Assembly: GCA_023143375.1 (NCBI GenBank)
Contig: JAGLHQ010000102.1
Coordinates: 1 to 37,246, forward strand
Origin: Planctomycetota bacterium
GTDB lineage: Bacteria > Planctomycetota > Phycisphaerae > Sedimentisphaerales > Anaerohalosphaeraceae
Length of the DNA: 37,246 nt
Direction: 5' to 3'
The notes beneath the pieces are model-generated. The model saw only the letters and a list, made by a program, of their open reading frames with translations. It was not told the origin of the DNA and ran no database searches. A program made the translations under genes and the position numbers. Positions 7,794-13,992 of the stretch are shown here, piece by piece (positions within the stretch are counted from its first letter, which is position 1; every line of letters begins with the position of its first letter).

Positions 7794-8427
7794 GATCTTT
7801 TTTCTCCTGGTTTACCTCTTCCCTGGCCGTCTGTATGGCTGCCACGATATCAATAAACTCTAATTTATCGCCGTCGGTTGTTACGTCGGTCTCTACCATG
7901 CGAACGCGGCCGCCGGTCTCTTTGGCCAGGTCGTCGTATATGCCGCGTATGTCGCTAATTAGGGAGCTATTGTATCTTTCAAAATCGTAACGCTCTCCCA
8001 GGTGGCCGCCTAATTGTTTGGCATCTTCCATAATTAAATATTCGTCTAACATGCTTTCGAGGCGGTCTAATAATTTGGCTAATCTTTCAATGCGCTTATA
8101 ATCTAATGCCGCGCCTACCCGTAATACGCGTTCGCGTGCGCGCTGGTTGGCTTCATCCAGAGCGGCGTTTTCTTCGTCTTCTATCCTGGCGTCATATTCC
8201 TTTTTGCGCCCCGCCCAGTCAAAATTAGACGACCAATGGCCCAATGTTTTTTTAGTCTTTGTTGGTGGTTTATATCCCCCTTTCGTCCCCCTATCGTCCC
8301 AATGCTTTAATAGCTTCGTCATAGACCGACCCGGCCCCATACGCAAGTAAGCATTACAGGCGATTATGTGGTTATCTCTCTCTTTTGGGAATCGCTTCCC
8401 TGAAAGCAATTCAATCTTATTTTTCAA
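7771..8427 (-). CDS. terS: Putative terminase small subunit (TTG start)
   Basis: The 218-residue protein has an N-terminal DNA-binding pattern NAYLRMGPGRSMTKLLKHW (about 26-44) and a following LGHWSSNFDWAGRKKEYDARI (62-82). This is the arrangement of phage small terminases whose HTH is followed by a tryptophan-rich repeat and a helical oligomerisation region (about 85-170). It would recognise viral DNA and present it to the large subunit. The first ATG is at residue 31, inside the HTH, so translation must start at a TTG (8427, or 8409), coupled to the upstream gene it overlaps. Identification rests on this pattern and on synteny with terL. Confidence 0.75.
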   Translation of the reverse strand: MKNKIELLSGKRFPKERDNHIIACNAYLRMGPGRSMTKLLKHWDDRGTKGGYKPPTKTKKTLGHWSSNFDWAGRKKEYDARIEDEENAALDEANQRARERVLRVGAALDYKRIERLAKLLDRLESMLDEYLIMEDAKQLGGHLGERYDFERYNSSLISDIRGIYDDLAKETGGRVRMVETDVTTDGDKLEFIDIVAAIQTAREEVNQEKKDHDDDRRK

Positions 8428-8608
8428 GTGCTTTGATTACCTTTTTAACAAGTTTATCCGCGTCGCTCTTTCCTGCTGGATCTAATAAATCTAACGCATC
8501 GCCAAAATCAAAAACGCTTTTATCGTCCTCGCTTACCTGGCGCACATCGACAACCGCGCCACCCCTATAACGAATCAAAATATCTATATCTGCTATTATT
8601 TTAGCCAT
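8417..8608 (-). CDS. Hypothetical protein (63 aa)
   Basis: A small acidic protein beginning with a beta hairpin-like stretch (MAKIIADIDILIRYRGGAVVDVRQV) and ending with a lysine-rich helix (KSDADKLVKKVIKALEK). The ATG overlaps the previous stop by eight bases, and its own end overlaps the TTG start of the small terminase, so its translation may be needed to start terS. No family recognised. Confidence 0.55.
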   Translation of the reverse strand: MAKIIADIDILIRYRGGAVVDVRQVSEDDKSVFDFGDALDLLDPAGKSDADKLVKKVIKALEK

Positions 8609-8933
8609 CGATTGCCTCCGGTTGTATTACTTTTAGATTATTGGAAGTCAAAAATGAATCCCAATCGTTTAGGGCGTATTCCTGAACGCTCATTATCATA
8701 CTTGCCAACTCTTGCGCAAACGACCCGATTATATGAGAATGCATAAACTCTGTGGCCGCTGTGCTAATTCCTTTATGTGTTGCTGGCGCTATTCCATTTG
8801 ATGATAAATCCACACCAAAAGTATCTATTTCGCTATTTCCTTCTGGGCCTAAGAGCGTCCATATCCGATTAAAATCATCGCTATCGGCTAAGGTTATAAT
8901 AATATTTATGCGGTATATATAGTCTGTTGTCAT
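8601..8933 (-). CDS. Hypothetical protein (110 aa)
   Basis: The ATG at 8933 overlaps the stop of the LamG-like gene (ATGA), so I prefer it to a GTG four codons upstream. The first 40 residues look like a beta-alpha domain (TTDYIYRINIIITLADSDDFNRIWTLLG), and the rest is helical without membrane segments. It is translationally coupled to the LamG-like gene, which may point to a partner or chaperone of that protein. No family recognised. Confidence 0.5.
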   Translation of the reverse strand: MTTDYIYRINIIITLADSDDFNRIWTLLGPEGNSEIDTFGVDLSSNGIAPATHKGISTAATEFMHSHIIGSFAQELASMIMSVQEYALNDWDSFLTSNNLKVIQPEAIDG

Positions 8934-9676
8934 GGTGTCGCCCACTTTGTTTTCATGTAATTCTCTAGCAATAAAATATTGTCCGCGCTGGGTGCATCTG
9001 AAAATAAAATTACCTCTGAAAAATACATGTTTGTCGATAACGTGCCGTCGCCCCTTGCTCCTAAAACCAAACCATTAATTTCTGTTGTCCCCATATCGGC
9101 GACTATGTTAGTTTGCGTTCCGTCTTTTCTGTAGTATGAACTTGCCCCGTTTTTTCTGAATACGTAGTTAGAGAATGCCGCATCACTCATAACAACTGTC
9201 TGCGCTGCGAGTGGCCCAGTAATCATTTTGATTACAACGTTTGGTGAAGCATACGAACTTACAAAACCGCCAAATGATACAGTTGATTTTCCATCATGGA
9301 CATATTCACCCGAAACACCAGACAGCGGCCTCGCTACATACATTAAAAACGGGGTTGTTGCGGTTGCCACCGAAGCAGTGGACAAACAATCGTCTACCCC
9401 ATCACCTAAGATAGAGGCTAACCCGTTCTGTATTCCAGTTTTATATAATGGTTTTTTTGCTGTAACTGTTTGTAGCACATCCCGCCCGTTTACTGATTTA
9501 TCAGCCCATGCGCCTACCACGTCACCGTCTGAAGTAACCGGCGTTGTTTTGGCCGAATCTGTAAACAGGGTGGTTATATCGCTGGCGTCTAGCCACAATG
9601 CGGGGGATAGATCCAGTGGAGAAAAAACGCCGCCCAATCGCCGGCGGTGACTTTTGCTTAATAGCGCTGCATTCAT
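8930..9676 (-). CDS. LamG/concanavalin-like protein heading the late operon (248 aa)
   Basis: The ATG at 9676 has AGGAG seven bases upstream. After a short basic leader (SKSHRRRLGG), the protein shows a jelly-roll lectin-like pattern common in phage and environmental proteins: PALWLDASDITTLF, VGAWADKSVNGRD, LASILGDGVDDCL, then the strand series to ASADNILLLENYMKTKWA. Such domains usually bind carbohydrate and are found on virion surface or adsorption proteins. It is the first gene after promoter 9702-9729, far from the tail genes. It could be a virion decoration or adsorption protein; the fold call is from sequence pattern only. Confidence 0.65.
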   Translation of the reverse strand: MNAALLSKSHRRRLGGVFSPLDLSPALWLDASDITTLFTDSAKTTPVTSDGDVVGAWADKSVNGRDVLQTVTAKKPLYKTGIQNGLASILGDGVDDCLSTASVATATTPFLMYVARPLSGVSGEYVHDGKSTVSFGGFVSSYASPNVVIKMITGPLAAQTVVMSDAAFSNYVFRKNGASSYYRKDGTQTNIVADMGTTEINGLVLGARGDGTLSTNMYFSEVILFSDAPSADNILLLENYMKTKWATP

Positions 9677-9701
9677 AATAATGCTCCTGTTGAATATTTT
9701 C

Positions 9702-9729
9702 ATTATAGCATAATGATATTTTAGGGCAA
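9702..9729 (-). promoter_or_regulatory. Extended -10 promoter of the late operon
   Basis: On the minus strand a TATAAT (9707-9702) is preceded by TGC, an extended -10, and by TTGCCC (9729-9724) at a 16-base spacing as the -35. It lies downstream of two hairpins and about 30 bases before the LamG-like ATG. No other good promoter was noticed until 598-626, so it probably serves the terminase and head genes. Confidence 0.65.
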
Positions 9730-9739
9730 TACTTAAACG

Positions 9740-9822
9740 GCAGGGCGCCGAATCCGCAAACGGCGCCCTGCTAATACTGAGGAGTTGAAAAAACACCTAA
9801 TAAAAATATACCACTAATTAGG
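9740..9822 (-). terminator. Tandem hairpins ending the early minus operon
   Basis: Overlapping the stop of the four-helix membrane protein, CCTAAT/ATTAGG (9817-9822 with 9796-9801) forms a short stem followed on the minus strand by TGTTTTTT, a plausible intrinsic terminator. Further downstream is a perfect 11-bp stem with arms GCAGGGCGCCG (9740-9750) and CGGCGCCCTGC (9761-9771) around a 10-base loop. Together they separate the early operon from the late promoter. Confidence 0.6.
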
Positions 9823-10261
9823 GTTTCAACCAAGGAACACGATCGAAGATTGTAATCTTGAGCGCTGTATACCAGAGATAGGCACGGCCGAAAATAGAAC
9901 TAAGGCCGCCAAGTACAGCGCCAGCATAAGCGAGACCAATGTTAATATTATCGGGGAGGATGTCAGTAAATACAGGGGCTTCGAGTTGTACATAACTGAG
10001 GCCGGAACCCCAAACAAATACCATTACAAGGGATGCGCCCATGACAATATAATCGATTGTCTGGCCTGAGATTTTATGGCCACCACGGGCCCGGTAGACC
10101 TTCACAACCTGGGCCAGCACCGGCATGGCCACGGATGAGATAAGCACCCATTGGGTGGCGTTAAATGCATCCTCTGGGCCATCGAAGGCCATGAACAAGA
10201 ATGATGCAAAAATGAACATGAGCAAGAAAAGAATTGAGCTGGGTTTGAAAATAGTTTTCAT
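9818..10261 (-). CDS. Four-helix membrane protein, possible holin-like (147 aa)
   Basis: The ATG at 10261 has AAGGAG upstream; a longer frame starting at 10333 lacks one. Four hydrophobic segments are visible (about 8-27, 35-56, 69-89, 107-134), with short loops and a KVYRARGG loop after the second, so the protein is probably an integral inner-membrane protein. It is the last gene of the leftward early transcript and has a terminator on each side. A holin-type role is possible, but another holin candidate sits next to the lysin at 22465-22743. No family can be stated. Confidence 0.6.
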   Translation of the reverse strand: MKTIFKPSSILFLLMFIFASFLFMAFDGPEDAFNATQWVLISSVAMPVLAQVVKVYRARGGHKISGQTIDYIVMGASLVMVFVWGSGLSYVQLEAPVFTDILPDNINIGLAYAGAVLGGLSSIFGRAYLWYTALKITIFDRVPWLKP

Positions 10262-10344
10262 AATAGTACTCCTTTTGGTTAGATTGGTTAGAAAACTACT
10301 TAACAGCATATCACAGAATAAGCCGGGGGCCATGGCTCCGGTTA

Positions 10345-10384
10345 AATAAAATAGCCGGTAAGCGTATGGCTACCGCCTACCGGC
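10345..10384 (-). terminator. Intrinsic terminator after the 61-aa membrane protein gene
   Basis: On the minus strand GCCGGTA (10384-10378) pairs with TACCGGC (10360-10354), and the stem is followed by TATTTTATTT. The loop holds further GGTA/TACC complementarity. No convincing promoter is seen between it and the ATG at 10261, so partial read-through is likely. Confidence 0.55.
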
Positions 10385-10435
10385 GCACCAGGCAAGAGCG
10401 GTCTTAGTCCCGCCCCACCTGTCGAAATTATTCTA

Positions 10436-10621
10436 TCATACGGCCATATAAAACAAAAGCGCGACGATCACAAGCGCCACAGTTATGGCGGCACGCTTGA
10501 GCGCCTGATATACCGGATCTACCCGGTGATCATACGGCACCTCTAGAACTGGTAGATCCTCCGGCGGATCATCCGCAAACACCATCTTATCAACTGCTGC
10601 ATTTAATTTTCCCTGGTTCAT
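10436..10621 (-). CDS. Small single-pass membrane protein (61 aa)
   Basis: A polar, acidic N-terminus of about 40 residues is followed by one transmembrane helix at the very end (AAITVALVIVALLFYMAV), giving a tail-anchored protein. GGGAG lies seven bases before the ATG at 10621; the ATG at 10627 that overlaps the previous stop is too close to it. It ends the main block of the early leftward operon before the terminator at 10345-10384. Function unknown. Confidence 0.55.
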   Translation of the reverse strand: MNQGKLNAAVDKMVFADDPPEDLPVLEVPYDHRVDPVYQALKRAAITVALVIVALLFYMAV

Positions 10622-10623
10622 GG

Positions 10624-10902
10624 TCATACTCCCTTTAGATCTGGTATTCTCTTTTCAAGAGATTGAATAAATCCGGCCATAGATACGACCGGCTCTAAGT
10701 TTGTTTGCAGGTACACGTACGAAAACGACCGCCCAGGCCCACGTACGGCCAGAAATCCAAATTTCAATTTGATCTCCACCCCATGGTCCTGGCAGTACTT
10801 CACAAGGGCGGCACAATTGGCGGCCATGTCCGGGCGATCCAGCCAGGCGGCGGGCAGCTCTACTTTTGTTTTTGGCGGCGTGTTGCTTATTTGTTTAGCC
10901 AT
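10624..10902 (-). CDS. Hypothetical protein (92 aa)
   Basis: A soluble protein with a helix (DRPDMAANCAALVKYCQDHG), a beta pair (VEIKLKFGFLAVRGPGRSFSYVYLQT) and a final helix. GAGG lies eight bases before its ATG, which overlaps the preceding stop by eight bases. It belongs to the leftward early operon. The alpha/beta layout does not let me name a family. Confidence 0.5.
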   Translation of the reverse strand: MAKQISNTPPKTKVELPAAWLDRPDMAANCAALVKYCQDHGVEIKLKFGFLAVRGPGRSFSYVYLQTNLEPVVSMAGFIQSLEKRIPDLKGV

Positions 10903-11101
10903 TCTTTTTACCTCGTTTTTTATAGCGTCTTCGTTCTTTTATTTTTGCCGGGTGCAATTTCGGGCACCATCCAGGGCGCTTGAGATCGTAATGTAACGGG
11001 CCCTTGATCGATTGTTTATTGAAAGTTACCAGCCTGGCCGCGGGGTGTGTGCATAGGAGATCGCGGCGGCGCTTGCAAGGCTTGCATGTGGCGGCCATCA
11101 T
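10895..11101 (-). CDS. Small very basic cysteine-containing protein (68 aa)
   Basis: Two cysteine pairs are visible (CKPC at 6-9 and C17, plus C46), followed by a tail dense in Lys and Arg (KIKERRRYKKRGKKNG). This suggests a zinc-binding nucleic-acid-associated protein. The ATG follows directly after the stop of the upstream membrane-protein gene; a second ATG one codon later is equally possible. It belongs to the leftward early operon. No family recognised. Confidence 0.5.
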   Translation of the reverse strand: MMAATCKPCKRRRDLLCTHPAARLVTFNKQSIKGPLHYDLKRPGWCPKLHPAKIKERRRYKKRGKKNG

Positions 11102-11362
11102 TCACCAACTCAGGGGCACGAAAAACAACCATAGTTTTTTTGTGTATGGTTGATCCTCTATGCCGGTTTCATAATTGAACAGGGAAGGTTTGACAAGCCC
11201 GCGTACATCGCTCCACCAATAGAATGTAAAAAATGCTACGTGTAAAACGCCGTCTTTGTTGTAAAAAACGTCGAGCATCACAAAGCCAATCCCGGCAAGC
11301 ATTGCCAATATTATGCACACAAGCCAGATCAAAATGAAGATTAGTACAATATTTTCAAACAT
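11102..11362 (-). CDS. Membrane protein (86 aa)
   Basis: The ATG at 11362 follows GGAGGAG closely. Residues about 4-32 are strongly hydrophobic (IVLIFILIWLVCIILAMLAGIGFVML), forming one transmembrane helix. A second aromatic-rich segment (VLHVAFFTFYWWSDV) may lie at the membrane surface. The remaining tail is polar. It could act at the host membrane early in infection, for example in exclusion, but nothing in the sequence proves a function. Confidence 0.55.
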   Translation of the reverse strand: MFENIVLIFILIWLVCIILAMLAGIGFVMLDVFYNKDGVLHVAFFTFYWWSDVRGLVKPSLFNYETGIEDQPYTKKLWLFFVPLSW

Positions 11363-11413
11363 TATCTTACTCCTCCCCCGGCCCAAATCGCTCCAGGCCG
11401 GGGATAGTAATCC

Positions 11414-11893
11414 TTATAAATCGAATGCCAAATTGAAGGCATGGGTTTGGCCGCCCTCTTCATCCGGGCGCACGTAATGGCGGCCCAGTCTGATTTGATC
11501 ACGTAATTTTTTTATAGCTCCCTTTTGTCTTACCGGGCGCTTTTTACCTTTCCATGCTCTGGCCCCGTAGGGGTAGAACTTACGCACTTCCCAACCATTG
11601 GCGGCCAGGTAATCAAGGGCGGCGTCTGTATCAAATTCTTGATACTCGTTTATTTCAACCGGCAGCGCGCGCACCCACCCAGGCCCCTGTACCTCTTCAC
11701 TTAGCTTTTGTACTGTCCATATTTCCCCGTCGTCTCGATTTGAGCTGAATAAATCTATACGGGTGGCGGGCCGGTTATCATGCTGCATACGCGGCAATGG
11801 GCAAGAATAGAGGGTACCAAACGGGGGTTTGGGTGTGGTTACTTTTGTGGCTACACGAACAGGTTTTGTTTGCGGATTGTAGGTGTTTTCCAT
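11414..11893 (-). CDS. Hypothetical protein (159 aa)
   Basis: A soluble protein with a disordered, Thr/Pro-rich N-terminus (1-30), a central domain with EGDE-type acidic patches and the segment FDTDAALDYLAANGWEVRKFYPYG, and a strongly basic stretch (RAWKGKKRPVRQKGAIKKLRDQIRLG). The basic region suggests nucleic-acid contact. AAAGGAG precedes the ATG. It follows the conserved 150-residue protein in the early operon. No family recognised. Confidence 0.55.
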   Translation of the reverse strand: MENTYNPQTKPVRVATKVTTPKPPFGTLYSCPLPRMQHDNRPATRIDLFSSNRDDGEIWTVQKLSEEVQGPGWVRALPVEINEYQEFDTDAALDYLAANGWEVRKFYPYGARAWKGKKRPVRQKGAIKKLRDQIRLGRHYVRPDEEGGQTHAFNLAFDL

Positions 11894-11907
11894 TTTTGAC
11901 TGCTCCT

Positions 11908-12360
11908 TTAGGGTGTTTGGGTTGAGGGGCTTTCTGTGCCGGCCGCTTCCTCCTGGGGCGGCTCTAATTTCGGATCCATGGCGCGGGCGCGGATCACCAT
12001 TTTTTCGTCACCGCCCCAGGTCTCAAGCGTTGGAAATAAGCAGATCCGGCGGCCAGGCCATTCAGCGGTGGCAAACGTGCCCAGCGCATCACCAATAGCA
12101 TGGATCATTGTTTGGGAATTTGCCTTGACGTATTGCGGCAGCTCCTCACCGGCTCGATTGGTGACATAAATAACCACGCCTTTTTTCATTTTGTTGACGT
12201 ACTTATTCCACATCCAAACCTTATCCATGCGCGTAATCGTGGTATTGATACCAGCTGCCGGCACCTGGTAGGATCTCAGGTACGGTGTGGGGATTGTTTC
12301 CCGCATGTCTTTGGGCATATCCTCGCCCGTGCTTTTACCTTCATCTGCTCTCGTTGCCAT
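11908..12360 (-). CDS. Conserved phage early protein (150 aa)
   Basis: The central core reads TTITRMDKVWMW, VIYVTNRAGEELPQYVKANSQTM, then a helix (AIGDALG) and a strand pair with WPGRRICLFPTLE and EKMVIRARA. This resembles a compact phage early-gene family whose members carry a WxGxxIxLyp strand followed by an IRxR strand, often among DNA metabolism genes; the function of that family is not settled. The last 25 residues are acidic, rich in Pro/Glu/Ser/Thr. GGAGG six bases before the ATG fixes the start, which overlaps the upstream gene by 20 bases. A DNA-associated role is only inferred. Confidence 0.6.
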   Translation of the reverse strand: MATRADEGKSTGEDMPKDMRETIPTPYLRSYQVPAAGINTTITRMDKVWMWNKYVNKMKKGVVIYVTNRAGEELPQYVKANSQTMIHAIGDALGTFATAEWPGRRICLFPTLETWGGDEKMVIRARAMDPKLEPPQEEAAGTESPSTQTP

Positions 12361-12952
12361 AATCAGCCTCCAATGATTCGTACGTTAGTTCGCCAATGTC
12401 TTTGTACTTCGGGTCTATCTGCTCCAGGTTGAGCATAGACACCAATCCATTGCGAATGTTCTTATCTTTGATATTAGTGCGCTTGATCATAATTTCATGG
12501 GCGGCCGGGTGTTTGTTGACGATCATCTTCATCCATGCGCCTGGCGCCATAAATTGAGCCGCCTCAAGGCTGCTAAAATATCCATTAGCCGCCCTGGCCA
12601 CTCTCTCGAATTCCGGTTGATGTTGATAAAAGCGGGGGCGCTTCGGATCTATCACGGGCACGCTCAGCGGGGTTTCAGAATAATACACAGAGATACTATC
12701 CTGGTTTTTGAGGCGTGCAGCACCACCAATAAACACATATTTTTTCTTTTCCGCATGGAGTATCAAAAGAGTTTTACTCCCCTGGCTGATTGTGCTAAAC
12801 CTGGCGTAGCGGCCGCCGTACTGATAGGCTACGGGCTGGCCGAAACTCTGGCTAATGTCCAGCGCCTGATCAAATAGATAAGCCTTGAAAAATTTCAGCC
12901 AGGCGGTTTTATAACCTTTTATTTCTGGGGTGGTTAGATTTTTTGTTTCCAT
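12341..12952 (-). CDS. Hypothetical protein (203 aa)
   Basis: A soluble alpha/beta protein with alternating strands in the first half (PVAYQYGGRYARFSTIS, KTLLILHAEKKKYVFIGGA) and helices in the second half (SLEAAQFMAPGAWMKMIVNKHPAAHEIMIKR). There is no membrane segment, zinc site or nucleotide loop. It is the third gene of the leftward early operon. Nothing lets me choose between recombination, regulation or host takeover. Confidence 0.55.
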   Translation of the reverse strand: METKNLTTPEIKGYKTAWLKFFKAYLFDQALDISQSFGQPVAYQYGGRYARFSTISQGSKTLLILHAEKKKYVFIGGAARLKNQDSISVYYSETPLSVPVIDPKRPRFYQHQPEFERVARAANGYFSSLEAAQFMAPGAWMKMIVNKHPAAHEIMIKRTNIKDKNIRNGLVSMLNLEQIDPKYKDIGELTYESLEADYGNESR

Positions 12953-12955
12953 GTT

Positions 12956-13270
12956 TTATCCTTGGTAGCGTGGAGAATCTGGATGATCTTCGGGGGAGTG
13001 GGCGGGATCCCGATCGTAGTCGGTTGCATTGGCGGCATTGATTGCGCGGACTATTGCAAGGTCAATGGGTTTTTCAAAGAGACCGTGCACGTCCACCAGG
13101 TTACCAGCATCGATCAAATGCACGACATGGGGATACTCTTCGTCCTCCTCGTTGGCGGCGTAACGAAAAGATACGCGGTCTTCTATGAGCTGCTGAATGA
13201 CCCGGCATGCGGTGCCGGTGTCCGTGCACAGAATGCGGCCAAGTTCCAGGGTTATGTTTTTATTGGGCAT
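12956..13270 (-). CDS. Hypothetical early protein (104 aa)
   Basis: The ATG follows the stop of the first early gene without a gap. A helix (TACRVIQQLIEDRVSFRYAAN) is followed by an acidic loop, a strand pair (HVVHLIDAGNLVDVHGLF) and an Asp/Pro/His-rich tail that is probably disordered. No family recognised; its co-expression with the first gene from the divergent promoter is clear. Confidence 0.55.
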   Translation of the reverse strand: MPNKNITLELGRILCTDTGTACRVIQQLIEDRVSFRYAANEEDEEYPHVVHLIDAGNLVDVHGLFEKPIDLAIVRAINAANATDYDRDPAHSPEDHPDSPRYQG

Positions 13271-13609
13271 TTATTCCTCTCCTTCCTCTATGATTTCTTC
13301 TCTTGCCTTTTTGCGCTGTCGCGTTGTGTACATCCCACCGGACGGCTCAACCCCGACTTTCTCTATCAAGGCTTCCGCAACTTCGTACCAATCAACATGG
13401 TAATCAAGAATATAATTCGCTAACTCCAGCTTGTCACTATCGTTTAAAATCGGTTCGGGTGAATGAATGGCGTTTGCCTCTAGCCTGTTGGCCACGTCGT
13501 AAACATCGGCTTTTCCATCTTTTGCCGCAACCATGTTGAGGGCATCTTCTAAACCGATTTTATGTAGCAATTTGCTTTTTATTGTGTTCGTGCTTTGTTT
13601 GTGCGTCAT
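13271..13609 (-). CDS. First gene of the leftward early operon (112 aa)
   Basis: A mainly helical acidic protein: EDALNMVAAKDGKADVYDVANRLEANA may form a three-helix unit, followed by DKLELANYILDYHVDWYEVAEALIEKVG and a charged tail (RQRKKAREEIIEEGEE). It has an AGGAG ribosome site and lies about 32 bases from the predicted start of the promoter at 13648-13676, so it is probably among the first and strongest products of infection. A small regulatory or host-takeover protein would fit that position, but no family is recognised. Confidence 0.6.
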   Translation of the reverse strand: MTHKQSTNTIKSKLLHKIGLEDALNMVAAKDGKADVYDVANRLEANAIHSPEPILNDSDKLELANYILDYHVDWYEVAEALIEKVGVEPSGGMYTTRQRKKAREEIIEEGEE

Positions 13610-13647
13610 CTCATTAGCTCCTGTGGTTTTGATTTATCAATATAAGA

Positions 13648-13676
13648 ATTATATCAATATATAGTTAGCTTGTCAA
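13648..13676 (-). promoter_or_regulatory. Consensus leftward early promoter
   Basis: On the minus strand TTGACA (13676-13671) and TATAAT (13653-13648) are separated by 17 bases, a full match to the sigma70 consensus. Predicted start is near 13641, giving a leader of about 30 bases with AGGAG before the ATG at 13609. The -35 lies in the operator arm 13668-13679. Confidence 0.88.
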
Positions 13677-13716
13677 GGTACTTATGTGATATTAATACGC
13701 GCCCACCTTGACAAGC
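13668..13716. promoter_or_regulatory. Paired operator between divergent promoters
   Basis: GCTTGTCAAGGT (13668-13679) and ACCTTGACAAGC (13705-13716) form a perfect 12-bp inverted repeat 25 bases apart. Each arm contains its own 9-base palindrome CTTGWCAAG, centred at 13673 and 13711. Each palindrome covers the -35 box of one divergent promoter, so a dimer bound at each arm would block both polymerases. The adjacent Xre-type protein is the obvious candidate ligand; this is inference. Confidence 0.7.
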
Positions 13717-13737
13717 CGTCTTTAATAGTTATATAAT
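13708..13737 (+). promoter_or_regulatory. Rightward promoter, probably making a leaderless regulator mRNA
   Basis: TTGACA (13708-13713) and TATAAT (13732-13737) are 18 bases apart. The ATG of the regulator begins at 13744, six bases after the -10, where transcription would be expected to start, so the mRNA probably begins with the initiation codon. The -35 lies in the right-hand operator arm. Confidence 0.82.
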
Positions 13738-13743
13738 CCCATC

Positions 13744-13992
13744 ATGAATAACGATCTATCTTTTACCGTATCTCTCGGCGCCGCACTAGATGCAGCCGGG
13801 GCGGGCGACACCCTGGCCGATAGGCTGCGGTGGTTAACCTATAATGCGCGTATATCAGAAGTTACAGCACGGAAATGGATAAAGGGCGGAGCATTTGCCC
13901 GTGTTGATCTTAGAGTATTGCGCAAGGTTACAGAAACCCTACAATGCACGCTCGACGATGTTTTATTGAAAACTGAGGCTGGCGCCCCATGA
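13744..13992 (+). CDS. Xre/Cro-type regulator (82 aa)
   Basis: A helix-turn-helix of the Xre/Cro class can be traced at about residues 22-76: LADRLRWLTYNARISEVTARKWIKGG as the first helices and turn, and LRVLRKVTETLQCTLDDVLL as the closing helices typical of compact phage repressors. No ribosome site is present and the ATG is at the predicted transcript start. The stop overlaps the initiator gene by ATGA. It probably binds the CTTGWCAAG pair just upstream and represses both early directions including its own, but whether it acts as a lysogeny repressor or a Cro-like timer cannot be told; no integrase was found. Confidence 0.75.
   Translation: MNNDLSFTVSLGAALDAAGAGDTLADRLRWLTYNARISEVTARKWIKGGAFARVDLRVLRKVTETLQCTLDDVLLKTEAGAP

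Noticed and set aside
9228-9650. 140-codon plus-strand frame opposite the LamG-like gene
   Set aside because: It lies fully antisense to a gene with a clear domain pattern, ribosome site and promoter, and has no ribosome site or coherent protein pattern of its own.
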